Shown here in pieces: positions 9,324 through 18,719 of a stretch of DNA of 64,000 nt. Position 1 is the stretch's first letter, and each line of letters starts with the position of its first letter. This DNA comes from Hyphomicrobium sp. (GTDB lineage: Bacteria > Pseudomonadota > Alphaproteobacteria > Rhizobiales > Hyphomicrobiaceae): NCBI GenBank assembly GCA_016716675.1, contig JADJVG010000002.1, positions 124,001 to 188,000 of the forward strand. The letters run 5' to 3'. The position numbers were made by a program, and so were the translations under genes. Under the pieces are notes generated by a model. It ran no database searches, had not been told where the DNA came from, and saw nothing but the letters and a program-made list of their open reading frames with translations.

Positions 9324-9827
9324 ATGGACGAGAAGACGCCGGCGAAGGCCGCTCTGGGCACCGCTGACATCGCAAAAGTGATGAAGCTGTTGCCGCATCG
9401 TTATCCGTTTCTGATGGTTGACCGGATGTACGATATGGACGGCGACAACAGCTGCGTCGGTGTCAAGAATGTCACGATCAACGAGCCGTTCTTCCAGGGG
9501 CACTTCCCGCAGTTTCCGGTGATGCCGGGCGTTCTGATCATCGAGGGCCTGGCGCAGACGGCGGGTGCGCTGTGCGTGTCGAGCATCGGCGAAGACTACA
9601 AGGCCGAACTCGTCTACTTCATGGGCATCGATAACGCCAAGTTCCGCAAGCCGGTGCTGCCGGGCGATCAGATCCACTATCACGTCCGCAAGATCCGCAA
9701 TCGCGGCCGCGTCTGGCGCTTCTTCGGTGAGGCCAAGGTCAACGGCGCCACCGTTGCCGAAGCTGAGATCAGCGCTATGCTGGCTGACACCGCTGATGCT
9801 AAGGCGTTTGCGAGCAAGCATGGCTGA
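9324..9827 (+). CDS. fabZ: 3-hydroxyacyl-ACP dehydratase
   Basis: Dehydrates 3-hydroxyacyl-ACP in fatty acid elongation and so competes with LpxA for hydroxymyristoyl-ACP. The hot-dog fold is shown by LLPHRYPFLMVDRM and the active-site helix GHFPQFPVMPGVLIIEGLAQ with catalytic His and Glu. ATG 9324 gives 167 residues, slightly more than the usual 150 because of a short N-terminal extension. The start at 9261 found by frame alone adds a segment without family similarity. The last 8 bases overlap the lpxA start, so the two are translationally coupled. Confidence 0.95.
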   Translation: MDEKTPAKAALGTADIAKVMKLLPHRYPFLMVDRMYDMDGDNSCVGVKNVTINEPFFQGHFPQFPVMPGVLIIEGLAQTAGALCVSSIGEDYKAELVYFMGIDNAKFRKPVLPGDQIHYHVRKIRNRGRVWRFFGEAKVNGATVAEAEISAMLADTADAKAFASKHG

Positions 9828-10626
9828 TACAGCAATCCACGCGACAGCAATTGTCGAGGATGGTGCGAAACTGGGTGCGGGCGTCAAGCTCGGTCCGTAT
9901 TGCGTCGTCGGTCGCGATGTGACGTTGGGCGACGGTGTCGAACTGATCAGTCATGTGGTCGTCGCTGGCACCACGGCGATTGGCGCCGGAACCAAGATCT
10001 TTCCGTTCGCCTCCATCGGCCATCAGCCGCAGGACTTGAAGTTCAAGGGCGAGCCGTGCTCGCTCTCGATCGGCTCCAACTGCATCATCCGTGAAGGCGT
10101 GACGATGAACCCGGGCACCGAAGGTGGCGGTTCGGTGACCACAGTCGGCGACCACTGCGCGTTCCTGGCTAACAGCCACGTCGGCCACGACTGCCGCGTC
10201 GGCAGCCACGTCATTTTTTCCAATAACGTCATGCTGGCCGGCCACTGCGTGGTCGGGGATTATGCCATCATCGGTGGCGGCGCCGCTGTCATTCAGTTTG
10301 CTCGCGTCGGCGCGCATGCGTTTGTCGGCGGCATGTCGGGTCTTGAGAACGACCTCATCCCCTACGGCATGGCGCTTGGAAATCGCGCATATCTTTCGGG
10401 GCTGAATATTGTCGGTCTGCAGCGGCGCGGTTTTTCGCGCACTGACATCCACGGGTTGCGTCGGGCCTATAGGCTTTTGTTTGCCGCGGAGGGAACGCTG
10501 ATGGAACGTGTTGAAGACGTCGCCCAGGAGTTCGCCGGCCAACCTATTGTTGACGAAATCATCGCTTTCATACGCGCTGGCGGCAAGCGATCGCTTTGCA
10601 CGCCGAGTTCCGGCACTGACGCGTGA
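9820..10626 (+). CDS. lpxA: UDP-N-acetylglucosamine O-acyltransferase
   Basis: First step of lipid A synthesis, acylating the 3-OH of UDP-GlcNAc. The 268-residue protein has the left-handed beta-helix of hexapeptide repeats across residues 1-190 and the catalytic His in NSHVGHDCRVG, followed by the C-terminal helical domain that begins near GLNIVGLQRRGFSR. Its ATG lies inside the end of fabZ (8-base overlap). The long open frame running back to 9565 is the shifted reading of fabZ and is not part of the protein. Confidence 0.96.
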   Translation: MADTAIHATAIVEDGAKLGAGVKLGPYCVVGRDVTLGDGVELISHVVVAGTTAIGAGTKIFPFASIGHQPQDLKFKGEPCSLSIGSNCIIREGVTMNPGTEGGGSVTTVGDHCAFLANSHVGHDCRVGSHVIFSNNVMLAGHCVVGDYAIIGGGAAVIQFARVGAHAFVGGMSGLENDLIPYGMALGNRAYLSGLNIVGLQRRGFSRTDIHGLRRAYRLLFAAEGTLMERVEDVAQEFAGQPIVDEIIAFIRAGGKRSLCTPSSGTDA

Positions 10627-10635
10627 GGCGGGGCC

Positions 10636-11955
10636 ATGACCGGCCCGAACAATCAAGGTGAGCAGTTGCGCGTCGGTATCATCGCCGGTGGCGGCAGTCT
10701 GCCGCTCGAAATCGCCCGCAGCGTTGCGGCGCGCGGCGGCTTTGTCCATATCGTTCTGATCGAGGGACAGGCGCAAGGCGCGCTCAGGTCATTCGCGCAC
10801 ACCGATGCAAGCTGGGCCGAAGTCGGCAAGGCGATCAAGGCTTTCAAGCGCGCCGGCATCACCGACATCGTGATGGTCGGGCGCATGGTGCGTCCGCGCT
10901 TCAAGACGGCGCGGCCCGACTTTGGATTCATCAGATCTCTGCCGTCGATCTTGAGGATATTCCGTGCCGGCGGCGATGACGCGGTGTTGCGCGCGGTCAT
11001 CTCGATGTTTGAGCGCCGTGGCCTCAAGGTTCGCGGCGTTGGCGAAATCGCACCGGAGCTGCTGGTCAGCGATGGCGCGATGACCGATCTGCTGCCCACG
11101 GATGAGGACGCCGCCGATATCATCAACGGATTTGCACTCATCGCCGCGCTCGGCCGCCATGACATCGGCCAGGCCGCCGTTGTCTCGCAAGGCCGCATCG
11201 AGGCGATCGAAGGGGCCGAAGGCACCGACCGGATGATTGCGCGCGTCGCCCAACAGCGGCGCGATGCTAAAGGCGATCCAATCATTCGCTCGCGCGGCGT
11301 GCTCGTGAAGCGTCCGAAGCCGGGACAGGATTTGCGCGTCGATCTGCCGACCATTGGACCCGATACCGTGCAGCAGGTGGCAGATGCGCGCCTCGATGGC
11401 ATCGCAGCTATGAGCGGCCACGTGCTGGCCGCCAGCCGCTTCGAGTTGATCCACGCCGCCGAGCGTGACCGGATCTTCGTCGTTGGCGTACCTGACGAAC
11501 CGCTCGCGGACACCGATCATGCCACGACGCGCCTCGTCGATACCGACCCACTAGTGTTTGGCAAAATCGATCCACCAGCCGCAATCAAAGCCGACATTCA
11601 GCGCGGCGTTGCGATCATGAGCACGCTGGCGCAGTTCTCCGTCGGCACCGCGCTGGTGATCCGTAAGGGCCGTGTACTGGCCATCGGTACGCATGAGTCG
11701 TCCGCCAGCGTCATCGAGCGCGCCACGCAGTTCTATAAGGTCAGCCGCAAGCCGAAAGGTCTTGCCGTCATCGGACACCGCACGCCGGTTGACGAGACGC
11801 TCATTGAGGCAATTGCGGCCGCCGGTCTCGAAGGCTTGATCGTGATGTTCGGACGTGAAGACCGGCCGCAGCACAAGGGCTCGATTGTCGCCCGCGCCGA
11901 TGCACTCGGCATTTTCATCGCGGGTGCTCCCGTCGCCGTCCTCGAACCTGCATGA
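10636..11955 (+). CDS. lpxI: UDP-2,3-diacylglucosamine pyrophosphatase LpxI with duplicated C-terminal domain
   Basis: Hydrolyses UDP-2,3-diacylglucosamine to lipid X; LpxI (DUF1009) is the alphaproteobacterial replacement of LpxH. Residues 1-290 match the family: RVGIIAGGGSLPLEIARS at the start, MVGRMVRPRFK, then the catalytic domain IGQAAVVSQGRIEAIEGAEG to ASRFELIHAAERDRIFVVGV. The usual length is about 275-290, but this protein has 439. Residues about 331-435 look like a second, diverged copy of the C-terminal domain: VGTALVIRKGRVLAIGTHES and the segment LIEAIAAAGLEGLIVMFGRE. Whether the second copy is catalytic cannot be told. lpxA is 9 bases upstream and lpxB overlaps by 4. Confidence 0.93.
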   Translation: MTGPNNQGEQLRVGIIAGGGSLPLEIARSVAARGGFVHIVLIEGQAQGALRSFAHTDASWAEVGKAIKAFKRAGITDIVMVGRMVRPRFKTARPDFGFIRSLPSILRIFRAGGDDAVLRAVISMFERRGLKVRGVGEIAPELLVSDGAMTDLLPTDEDAADIINGFALIAALGRHDIGQAAVVSQGRIEAIEGAEGTDRMIARVAQQRRDAKGDPIIRSRGVLVKRPKPGQDLRVDLPTIGPDTVQQVADARLDGIAAMSGHVLAASRFELIHAAERDRIFVVGVPDEPLADTDHATTRLVDTDPLVFGKIDPPAAIKADIQRGVAIMSTLAQFSVGTALVIRKGRVLAIGTHESSASVIERATQFYKVSRKPKGLAVIGHRTPVDETLIEAIAAAGLEGLIVMFGREDRPQHKGSIVARADALGIFIAGAPVAVLEPA

Positions 11956-13175
11956 GCCGGAAGACCGCGCTGGAGCACGCCGTGCCGACGCCATCGAAGA
12001 TCAAAATTTTTGTGGTCGCCGGAGAGCACTCGGGCGATGCCCTCGGCGCCAAACTGATGCAGGCGCTGGAGCCGTTACAGCCCGGCGGCATTCAATATGC
12101 GGGCGTCGGCGGCCACGACATGGAAGCGCACGGTTTCACGTCGCTGTTCCCGATCGACGACGTTGCTGTGATGGGCCCCATCAATATTCTCGGCGCGCTG
12201 CCGCGCCTGATGCGGCGTGTCTATCAGACGGTCGATGCGGCGATCGCGTTTAAACCCGACATCGTCGTCATCATCGACAGTCCGGAGTTTACGCACCCGA
12301 TCGCTAAACGCATCCGCAAGCGCGCGCCGCATATTCCGATCGTCGATTATGTCAGCCCGAGTGTGTGGGCATGGCGCCCGGGCCGCGCCGCTATAATGCG
12401 GGGCTACATCGATGAAGTGCTCGGGCTGCTGCCGTTCGAGCCTGAAGCCCACAAACGCCTCGGCGGTCCGCATTGCACCTATGTTGGCCATCCGCTGATC
12501 GAACGGCTTCCGGAGATCGAGAATGCGGACGCGATTGCGTTCAGCCGCAAACTCGGTCTCAGAGATGAGCAGCCGGTGCTCCTCGTTCTGCCTGGCAGCC
12601 GCCGCTCGGAGGTCGAGCGCCTGCTCGACGTGTTCGGCGGCACGGTCGGCATCCTGGCGGACCGCTACCCGGATTTAGCGATCGTCATTCCGGTTGTGCC
12701 GCGCCTCAAAGCCTTCGTTGCGGAGCGGACGCGACAGTGGCGCGTCATCCCGAAGCTGATCGAAGGCTCTGCGGATAAATTCGCCGCGATGAAGCGCGCG
12801 CGGGCTGCACTCGCAGCTTCCGGCACGGTGACGCTGGAGCTCGCCTTGGCGCAACTGCCGATGGTCGTCGCCTACAAGGTTGACAGGGTCGCCGCGCCGT
12901 TTCTGCGTCGGTTGATCAAAGCGAAGACCGTGGTACTTGCCAACCTCGTGCTCGACGAAAACGCGTTTCCAGAATTTCTGCAGGAAGACTGTAGCGCCGA
13001 AAAGCTCGCCGCCGCGCTCGTGCCGTTGTTTGACGGTGGCGCTGCGCGCGACGCGCAGGTCGCGGCATTGGCGCGGATGCCAGGCCTCGTGCGCTTGCCC
13101 GACGGCACGCCGAGTGGAGCCGCTGCTGCGCGGCAACACTCGCTGTTCTGCAACGCGCGGTCGTCAAGCCACTGA
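11952..13175 (+). CDS. lpxB: Lipid-A-disaccharide synthase
   Basis: Joins lipid X and UDP-2,3-diacylglucosamine into the lipid A disaccharide (glycosyltransferase family 19, peripheral to the inner membrane). N-terminal motif VVAGEHSGDALGAKLMQAL, then VDYVSPSVWAWRPGRA, LLVLPGSRRSEVERLLDVF and the donor-site segment AALAASGTVTLELALAQLPM. The length of 407 is slightly above the usual 380-390. The ATGA overlap with lpxI shows coupling; lpxB closes the envelope operon and converges with gltA only 4 bases away, with no clear hairpin between. Confidence 0.96.
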   Translation: MSRKTALEHAVPTPSKIKIFVVAGEHSGDALGAKLMQALEPLQPGGIQYAGVGGHDMEAHGFTSLFPIDDVAVMGPINILGALPRLMRRVYQTVDAAIAFKPDIVVIIDSPEFTHPIAKRIRKRAPHIPIVDYVSPSVWAWRPGRAAIMRGYIDEVLGLLPFEPEAHKRLGGPHCTYVGHPLIERLPEIENADAIAFSRKLGLRDEQPVLLVLPGSRRSEVERLLDVFGGTVGILADRYPDLAIVIPVVPRLKAFVAERTRQWRVIPKLIEGSADKFAAMKRARAALAASGTVTLELALAQLPMVVAYKVDRVAAPFLRRLIKAKTVVLANLVLDENAFPEFLQEDCSAEKLAAALVPLFDGGAARDAQVAALARMPGLVRLPDGTPSGAAAARQHSLFCNARSSSH

Positions 13176-13179
13176 GCCG

Positions 13180-14493
13180 CTAGGCTGCCGGGAAGTCGCG
13201 GCGCGGATGTCCGATGTAAAGCTGGCGCGGACGACCAATGCGCTGCTCGGGATCTTCGATCATTTCCTTCCACTGCGCGATCCAGCCAACGGTGCGCGCT
13301 ACGGCGAACAGCACCGTGAACATTTCGACCGAGAAGCCCATCGCGCGCAGCGTAATGCCCGAATAGAAGTCGACGTTCGGATACAGCTTCCGCTTGATGA
13401 AGTATTCGTCCTGCAGCGCGATGCGTTCGAGCTCGAGCGCGACCTTGAGCAGCGGATCATCCCTCATGCCGGTGGCTTCGAGAACCTCGTGACAGGTCTT
13501 CTGCATTACCTTGGCGCGCGGATCGTAGTTCTTGTAAACGCGATGGCCGAAGCCCATCAGGCGGAAGCCCGAGGTCTTATCTTTCGCCTTCTTCACGAAT
13601 TCCGGCACTCTGTCGACTGTGCCGATTTCCTTCAGCATATTGAGAGCGGCTTCGTTGGCGCCGCCGTGAGCCGGGCCCCAAAGGCAGGCGATGCCGGCTG
13701 AGATGCACGCGAATGGGTTTGCGCCCGACGATCCGGCAAGACGCACCGTCGATGTCGAGGCGTTCTGCTCGTGGTCGGCATGCAGAATAAAAATGCGATC
13801 GAGTGCGCGCGAGAGGACCGGATTGACGACGTAGGGTTCGCACGGCACGGCGAAGCACATCTGCAGGAAGTTCGACGTGTAATCGAGATCGTTGCGCGGA
13901 TAAATGAACGGGTGGCCGAGGGAATATTTGTATGCCATGGCTGCGATCGTCGGCATCTTGGCGATCATGCGGTGGCTGGCGATCTCGCGCTGGCGCGGGT
14001 CGTTGATGTCGGTCGAGTCGTGATAGAACGACGACAGCGCACCAACGGTGCCGACCATGACGGCCATGGGATGGGCGTCGCGGCGGTAGCCGGTGAAGAA
14101 CCGCGTCATCTGCTCGTGCACCATCGTGTGATTGGTGATGGTGCGGCGGAAATTGATGAACTCGCCGTTGGTCGGCAGTTCTCCGTGCAGCAGCAGATAG
14201 CAGACCGCCAGGAAGTTGGTGTTCTCTGCAAGCTGGTCGATTGGGTAGCCGCGATACAGCAACTCGCCCTTATCGCCATCAATGAAGGTGATGCGGCTCG
14301 TGCAGTTGGCTGTCGAGGTGAAGCCCGGATCGTAGGTAAAGCTTCCGGTCTCTTTGTAGAGCGTACTGACATCGACCACTTTCGGTCCAATTGTGCCCGA
14401 GCGCAGCGGAAGCTTTACGGTTTTCCCCTCAATGTCGATGGAAACCGTTTCGTCCGGCTTGCCAGCCCCTGGTTTGGTGTCATGCACGTTCAT
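13180..14493 (-). CDS. gltA: Citrate synthase
   Basis: Condenses oxaloacetate and acetyl-CoA, entry to the TCA cycle. From the ATG at 14493 (AGGAGAA just before it) the protein has 437 residues, the size of the hexameric NADH-sensitive type II enzymes. Active-site parts are visible: HADHEQNAST with its His, WGPAHGGANEAALNML, and FGHRVYKNYDPRAKVMQ with the second His and following Asp region. A further 23 in-frame residues upstream are ignored because the ribosome site fits 14493. It lies downstream of gltX on the minus strand. Confidence 0.96.
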   Translation of the reverse strand: MNVHDTKPGAGKPDETVSIDIEGKTVKLPLRSGTIGPKVVDVSTLYKETGSFTYDPGFTSTANCTSRITFIDGDKGELLYRGYPIDQLAENTNFLAVCYLLLHGELPTNGEFINFRRTITNHTMVHEQMTRFFTGYRRDAHPMAVMVGTVGALSSFYHDSTDINDPRQREIASHRMIAKMPTIAAMAYKYSLGHPFIYPRNDLDYTSNFLQMCFAVPCEPYVVNPVLSRALDRIFILHADHEQNASTSTVRLAGSSGANPFACISAGIACLWGPAHGGANEAALNMLKEIGTVDRVPEFVKKAKDKTSGFRLMGFGHRVYKNYDPRAKVMQKTCHEVLEATGMRDDPLLKVALELERIALQDEYFIKRKLYPNVDFYSGITLRAMGFSVEMFTVLFAVARTVGWIAQWKEMIEDPEQRIGRPRQLYIGHPRRDFPAA

Positions 14494-14702
14494 GGCCGTT
14501 CTCCTGATGCACACCGCAAGGCAATCGACGACTTGGGTGTTCGCGGCGTAATGCGTGTTCACTCACGGCCTAATGGCTGTCGCTCAAGCGCGAACACGAA
14601 TGCTAAAAGAAGCTATCAAGCAAAGGTTTAGTCGATTTTTTGCAGTGCGGCAATATCGTCTTTCGCAGGAGCCGCGTAGCTCCGGGACTGCAAGATTTCT
14701 CA

Positions 14703-16226
14703 TCAGCCTGCGCAAATCCTAATCCTTTGAAGCGCTTCCGCCCGCCCGAGCACTTCGAGAACCGTGAAAACCGGAGGCGACACAGCGCGGCCCGTCAGTG
14801 CGGCACGCAAGGGCTGCGCGATTTTACCAAGTTTGGCGCCTGTCTCTTCCGAGTATGCGCGCACCTCTGCTTCAAGGGCATCTGCTGTCCATGTTTCGGC
14901 TTTTTCGAAGCGCGGGATCAGCGCCGACAAAGTTGTGCGCGCGTCGTTATCGATCAGCTTCCTGGCTTTCTCGTCAAGCGCCAACGGCGTATCGGCGACA
15001 AGGAACAGGGCCCCCATCACAAGTTCGGCAAGCGTTTTGGCGCGCTCCTTCAAGGCGGGCATGGCGGTGCTTACCTTGTCCCATCCCACGTGTGCAAGGC
15101 GCGCGGCGAGCGCGTTGCCGTCGACGATGCTCGGCGCGAGCGCCGCGACCTCATGCGCCAGCGTGACGTCTGAACGCGGCGGCGCCTTCGGATCGATGTC
15201 GAGCGCGCGCAAGCCTGAGAAGTCGAGATGCGGCAGCATATCCTTGATACGCGCGAGCAGTTCTTCGTCGCTCGACTGGCGGATGTAGTGGCCATTCAGG
15301 TCATCGAGCTTCTTGAAATCGAAACGCGACGCGCTCTTGTTGATACCGTCGATGTCGAACCATTCAATGAGCTGTTGCGTCGACATGATCTCGTCGTCGC
15401 CGTGGCTCCAGCCTAGACGCACCAGATAGTTGCGCAGCGCGACCGGCAGATACCCCATGCTGCGGTAATCTTCGACGCCTTGCGCGCCGTGGCGCTTCGA
15501 GAGCTTGGCGCCGTCGGCGCCGTGAATCAACGGAACGTGCGCGAATTCCGGCACGTCCCACGACATGCCCTGGTAAATCTGCGTTTGGCGCGCCGTGTTG
15601 GTCAGATGATCGACGCCGCGGACGACGTGCGTCACGCCCATGTCGTGGTCATCGACGACGACCGCGAGGTTATACGTCGGGTTGCCATCGGAGCGCAGGA
15701 TGATGAGATCGTCGAGATCTTTGTTCGGAAAAGTGACGCGGCCCTGTACGTGATCGTTGACGATCGTCTCACCGTCGCGCGGCGCTTTGAGACGCACGGT
15801 CGGCTTGACGCCTGCGGGCGCTTCTTTCGGATCGCGGTCGCGCCACGGGGAAAGAAAGATCTGCGGACGGCCTTCGGCCTTAGCGGCTTCACGCGCGGCG
15901 TCGATTTCCGCGGGCGAAGCATAGCAATGATAGGCCGCTCCACGCGCCAGTAGATCGTTGGCGACGGCGCGGTGGCGGTCGGCCCGCGCGAATTGCGATA
16001 CCGCGTCGCCGTCCCAGGTGAGGCCTAACCACGTCAGTCCATCGAGAATGGCTGCGACAGCCGCCGGGTTGTTGCGCTCGCGGTCTGTGTCTTCGATGCG
16101 CAACAGGAACCTGCCACCGCGCCCCTGGGCATACAACCAATTGAATAGGGCCGTACGCGCGCCGCCGATATGCAGGTAGCCGGTGGGTGAGGGGGCAAAA
16201 CGAACGACGGGTGCGGCCTTTGACAT
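14703..16226 (-). CDS. gltX: Glutamyl-tRNA synthetase
   Basis: Charges tRNA-Glu (class I synthetase). The HIGH-type signature is FAPSPTGYLHIGGARTALFN near residues 11-30 and the KMSKS-type loop is ADGAKLSKRHGAQGVEDY. From ATG 16226, preceded by GAAGG, the protein is 507 residues, a little longer than the usual 470. Some alphaproteobacteria have two gltX genes, one glutamylating tRNA-Gln; which type this is cannot be seen here. It diverges from comEC across 92 bases. Confidence 0.95.
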   Translation of the reverse strand: MSKAAPVVRFAPSPTGYLHIGGARTALFNWLYAQGRGGRFLLRIEDTDRERNNPAAVAAILDGLTWLGLTWDGDAVSQFARADRHRAVANDLLARGAAYHCYASPAEIDAAREAAKAEGRPQIFLSPWRDRDPKEAPAGVKPTVRLKAPRDGETIVNDHVQGRVTFPNKDLDDLIILRSDGNPTYNLAVVVDDHDMGVTHVVRGVDHLTNTARQTQIYQGMSWDVPEFAHVPLIHGADGAKLSKRHGAQGVEDYRSMGYLPVALRNYLVRLGWSHGDDEIMSTQQLIEWFDIDGINKSASRFDFKKLDDLNGHYIRQSSDEELLARIKDMLPHLDFSGLRALDIDPKAPPRSDVTLAHEVAALAPSIVDGNALAARLAHVGWDKVSTAMPALKERAKTLAELVMGALFLVADTPLALDEKARKLIDNDARTTLSALIPRFEKAETWTADALEAEVRAYSEETGAKLGKIAQPLRAALTGRAVSPPVFTVLEVLGRAEALQRIRICAG

Positions 16227-16318
16227 AGGACCTTCTCGAAAATTTCCGATGATTGAGGATTTGATCAGGTGCTCGTAGCATAGCACAACTCGGAGCGTAA
16301 GGGGCGGCAGGGCAGGGT

Positions 16319-18682
16319 GTGATAGCCACAACGGCAAGGGCTGACGGCAGCGGTGAAATTGTGCCGCATGTACCGTTCGGGGCACGGGCTGCGGCGCTTG
16401 TCGAGCGCGAGCGTGTGCGCTTTTTCCTGTGGTCGCCGGTTGCGCTAGGCGCCGGGATTGCCGCTTATTTCGCGCTTGGGTCTGAGCCGCCGCTGTGGCT
16501 TGCCGTTATGCCGGTCATCGCCGCTCTGCTGGTGCAGCAGGTCGTGTCGCGCGGAACGCTGACCGCTACGGCAGTAGCGGCGCTGCTTCTCGCCGCAAGC
16601 GGGTTCACGCTCGCGAAACTGCGTGTTGAAAACGTCCGTGCGCCGGTGCTCGAGAAAAACATGCGGGGCGTGCTCGTGACCGGCAAGGTGACGCGCGTTG
16701 AGCCGCGTCCACCGCGCGGCGCGCGCCTGACGATCGCTGTCGAACAGCTCGGCAACCTCCCCGACAGCAAACGCCCGCAGACGATCCGCGTCCGCATGTT
16801 GTCAAACGGCGTCGCTGTGAAACCCGGCGATCGTGTGCGCCTGACAGCATCACTCGCGCCGCCGGCCAAGCCCGCCGTTCCGGGAGGTTTCGACTTTGCG
16901 CGGACCGCGTGGTTTGAACGCTTGGGCGGTGTCGGCTACACGTTCTCAAAACCGATCATCACGCCGCGAGGCGAGGCCGAGACGCTCCACGAGTGGTGGT
17001 CGCGCGGTATCGAAAGTCTGCGCCAATCGATCACGGCGCGCATCCAGGCCGTGCTGCCCGGTGAGACGGGCGCCATCGCATCGGCGCTGATTTCCGGTGA
17101 GCGCGGCGGCATCACGCAAGCAACTAATGATGCCTATCGTGGCTCTGGGTTGTTTCACATCCTTTCGATCTCCGGTCTGCACATGGTCATTATGGCCGGC
17201 GCAGTGTTCTATTCGGTGCGCTTGCTCCTGGCGGCGATCCCATCGATTGCGCTGCGCTTTCCAATCAAAAAATGGGCGGCTGTTGCTGGTATCATCGGCG
17301 CGCTCGGCTATCTCTCGATTTCCGGCGGCGCGTTTGCGACGGTGCGATCGGCGCTGATGATCGTCGTGATTTTCGGCGCGGTTCTGCTCGACCGGCCGGC
17401 GCTGGCGTTGCGCAACGTCGCGCTGTCCGCGTTCGTTATTCTGGTGCTGTATCCCGAAAGCCTGTTCGACGCCGGGTTTCAGATGTCGTTTGCGGCGGTC
17501 ACCGGTTTGGTTGCGACCTACGAAGAAGTGCGCCGCCGCATGGGCCGGCGCAACGAGCCGCATCCGGTGCTGCGAGTTCTGCTGTTTTTTGGCGGCATCG
17601 TGTTTTCGACAGTCATCGCGAGTGTCGCGGTGGCGCCGTTCGCCGTCTATCATTTTCACCAGAGCCAGCAGTACGCCGTGCTCGCCAATCTTGTTGCCAT
17701 TCCGATCTGCAACATCGTGGTGATGCCGGCGGCACTCGCGGCGTTGGTTTTGATGCCGCTGGGGTTGGAGGCGTTGGCGCTGGTGCCGATGGGGCTTGGC
17801 ATCGACGCGATGTCGTGGTGCGCGAATTTCGTGGCCAAGCTGCCGGGCGCGGTTGGCCATTTGCCGGCCATTCCGCAGCTGGCGTTCGTGCTCATGGTGC
17901 TGGGTGGGTTGTGGCTGGCGCTGTGGCAATCGCGACTAAGAATCCTCGGCATCGCGTTTGTGTTGGGCGGGGTTTCGCTGGCGCCCTTTGCGCCGAGGCC
18001 TGACGTCTTGATCGCGCGCAACGGCGAGTTGGTAGCGTTGCGCGGTGCCGATGGGCGACTGTCGGCGTTGCCTGCGCGCCAATCGAAATACGAACTTGAA
18101 CGTTGGCTGGAGCACGACGGTGACGCGCGATCCGCTAAGGAGGCGCAAAGCGGTACGGCGTTCTCCTGCGACGGCGTCGGGTGCGTTGCGCGCGTGAAGG
18201 GTGCCGAGGTCGCCGTCGCCCGCCATCCGGCTGCGATTTCCGATGACTGCACGGCGGCGCGCGTTGTCGTGTTGAACGAACCACGGCCAAAGTTCTGCGA
18301 CGCGAAGGGCCTCGTCATCGATCTGTTCGACGTGTGGCGCGAGGGCACACATGCGCTTTACATCGACAACGCGCCAACGGTTGGCGAAGCCCAGGGCGGT
18401 TTCATAAAAATCCGCGTCGACACGGTGGCCGCGCATCGCGGCGAACGGCCGTGGGCCCCCAGGTGGACGCCGAGTTTGAAGACAAGGTCCGCAAAGAAAG
18501 ACGCCGCGCAAGTGCTGCTGCAACCGATCATCGGGGATGCGCCACCAAGCGCGCCCGACAAACCGTCGAAGGGGTTGCCAAAATTTGCCGGCCGGCCAGA
18601 GTTTCTGACGCCGCTACCGCCGCGCCCCGAAATCGAAGACGACGAAGACGCCTTCGACGCGTTATCCGACGGAGAGCAATAA
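16319..18682 (+). CDS. comEC: ComEC/Rec2-family DNA uptake channel protein
   Basis: Integral inner-membrane protein that carries single-stranded DNA into the cytosol during natural transformation. The 787-residue protein starts with GTG. Residues about 35-270 form the N-terminal DUF4131/OB-like part, and about 250-560 are the Competence domain with many membrane helices and the motif GLFHILSISGLHMVIMAG. No HxHxDH motif of the metallo-beta-lactamase-like nuclease is visible in the last 230 residues, which are proline- and charge-rich at the end. It converges with lexA, matching the gltA-gltX-comEC-lexA order of many Rhizobiales. Competence of the organism is not shown by this alone. Confidence 0.92.
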   Translation: MIATTARADGSGEIVPHVPFGARAAALVERERVRFFLWSPVALGAGIAAYFALGSEPPLWLAVMPVIAALLVQQVVSRGTLTATAVAALLLAASGFTLAKLRVENVRAPVLEKNMRGVLVTGKVTRVEPRPPRGARLTIAVEQLGNLPDSKRPQTIRVRMLSNGVAVKPGDRVRLTASLAPPAKPAVPGGFDFARTAWFERLGGVGYTFSKPIITPRGEAETLHEWWSRGIESLRQSITARIQAVLPGETGAIASALISGERGGITQATNDAYRGSGLFHILSISGLHMVIMAGAVFYSVRLLLAAIPSIALRFPIKKWAAVAGIIGALGYLSISGGAFATVRSALMIVVIFGAVLLDRPALALRNVALSAFVILVLYPESLFDAGFQMSFAAVTGLVATYEEVRRRMGRRNEPHPVLRVLLFFGGIVFSTVIASVAVAPFAVYHFHQSQQYAVLANLVAIPICNIVVMPAALAALVLMPLGLEALALVPMGLGIDAMSWCANFVAKLPGAVGHLPAIPQLAFVLMVLGGLWLALWQSRLRILGIAFVLGGVSLAPFAPRPDVLIARNGELVALRGADGRLSALPARQSKYELERWLEHDGDARSAKEAQSGTAFSCDGVGCVARVKGAEVAVARHPAAISDDCTAARVVVLNEPRPKFCDAKGLVIDLFDVWREGTHALYIDNAPTVGEAQGGFIKIRVDTVAAHRGERPWAPRWTPSLKTRSAKKDAAQVLLQPIIGDAPPSAPDKPSKGLPKFAGRPEFLTPLPPRPEIEDDEDAFDALSDGEQ

Positions 18683-18697
18683 GCGGCGTGCGCCGCT
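18682..18697. terminator. Short hairpin between convergent comEC and lexA
   Basis: AGCGGCG and CGCCGCT form a perfect 7-bp stem around a 2-base centre directly after the comEC stop. There is no long T run, so termination strength is uncertain. Confidence 0.45.
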
Positions 18698-18719
18698 CCT
18701 CATAGAGACGCGCCGCGAT

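Noticed and set aside
16946..17929. Minus-strand ORF of 327 codons
   Set aside because: Antisense to comEC; His/Arg/Gln-rich translation typical of a shadow frame.
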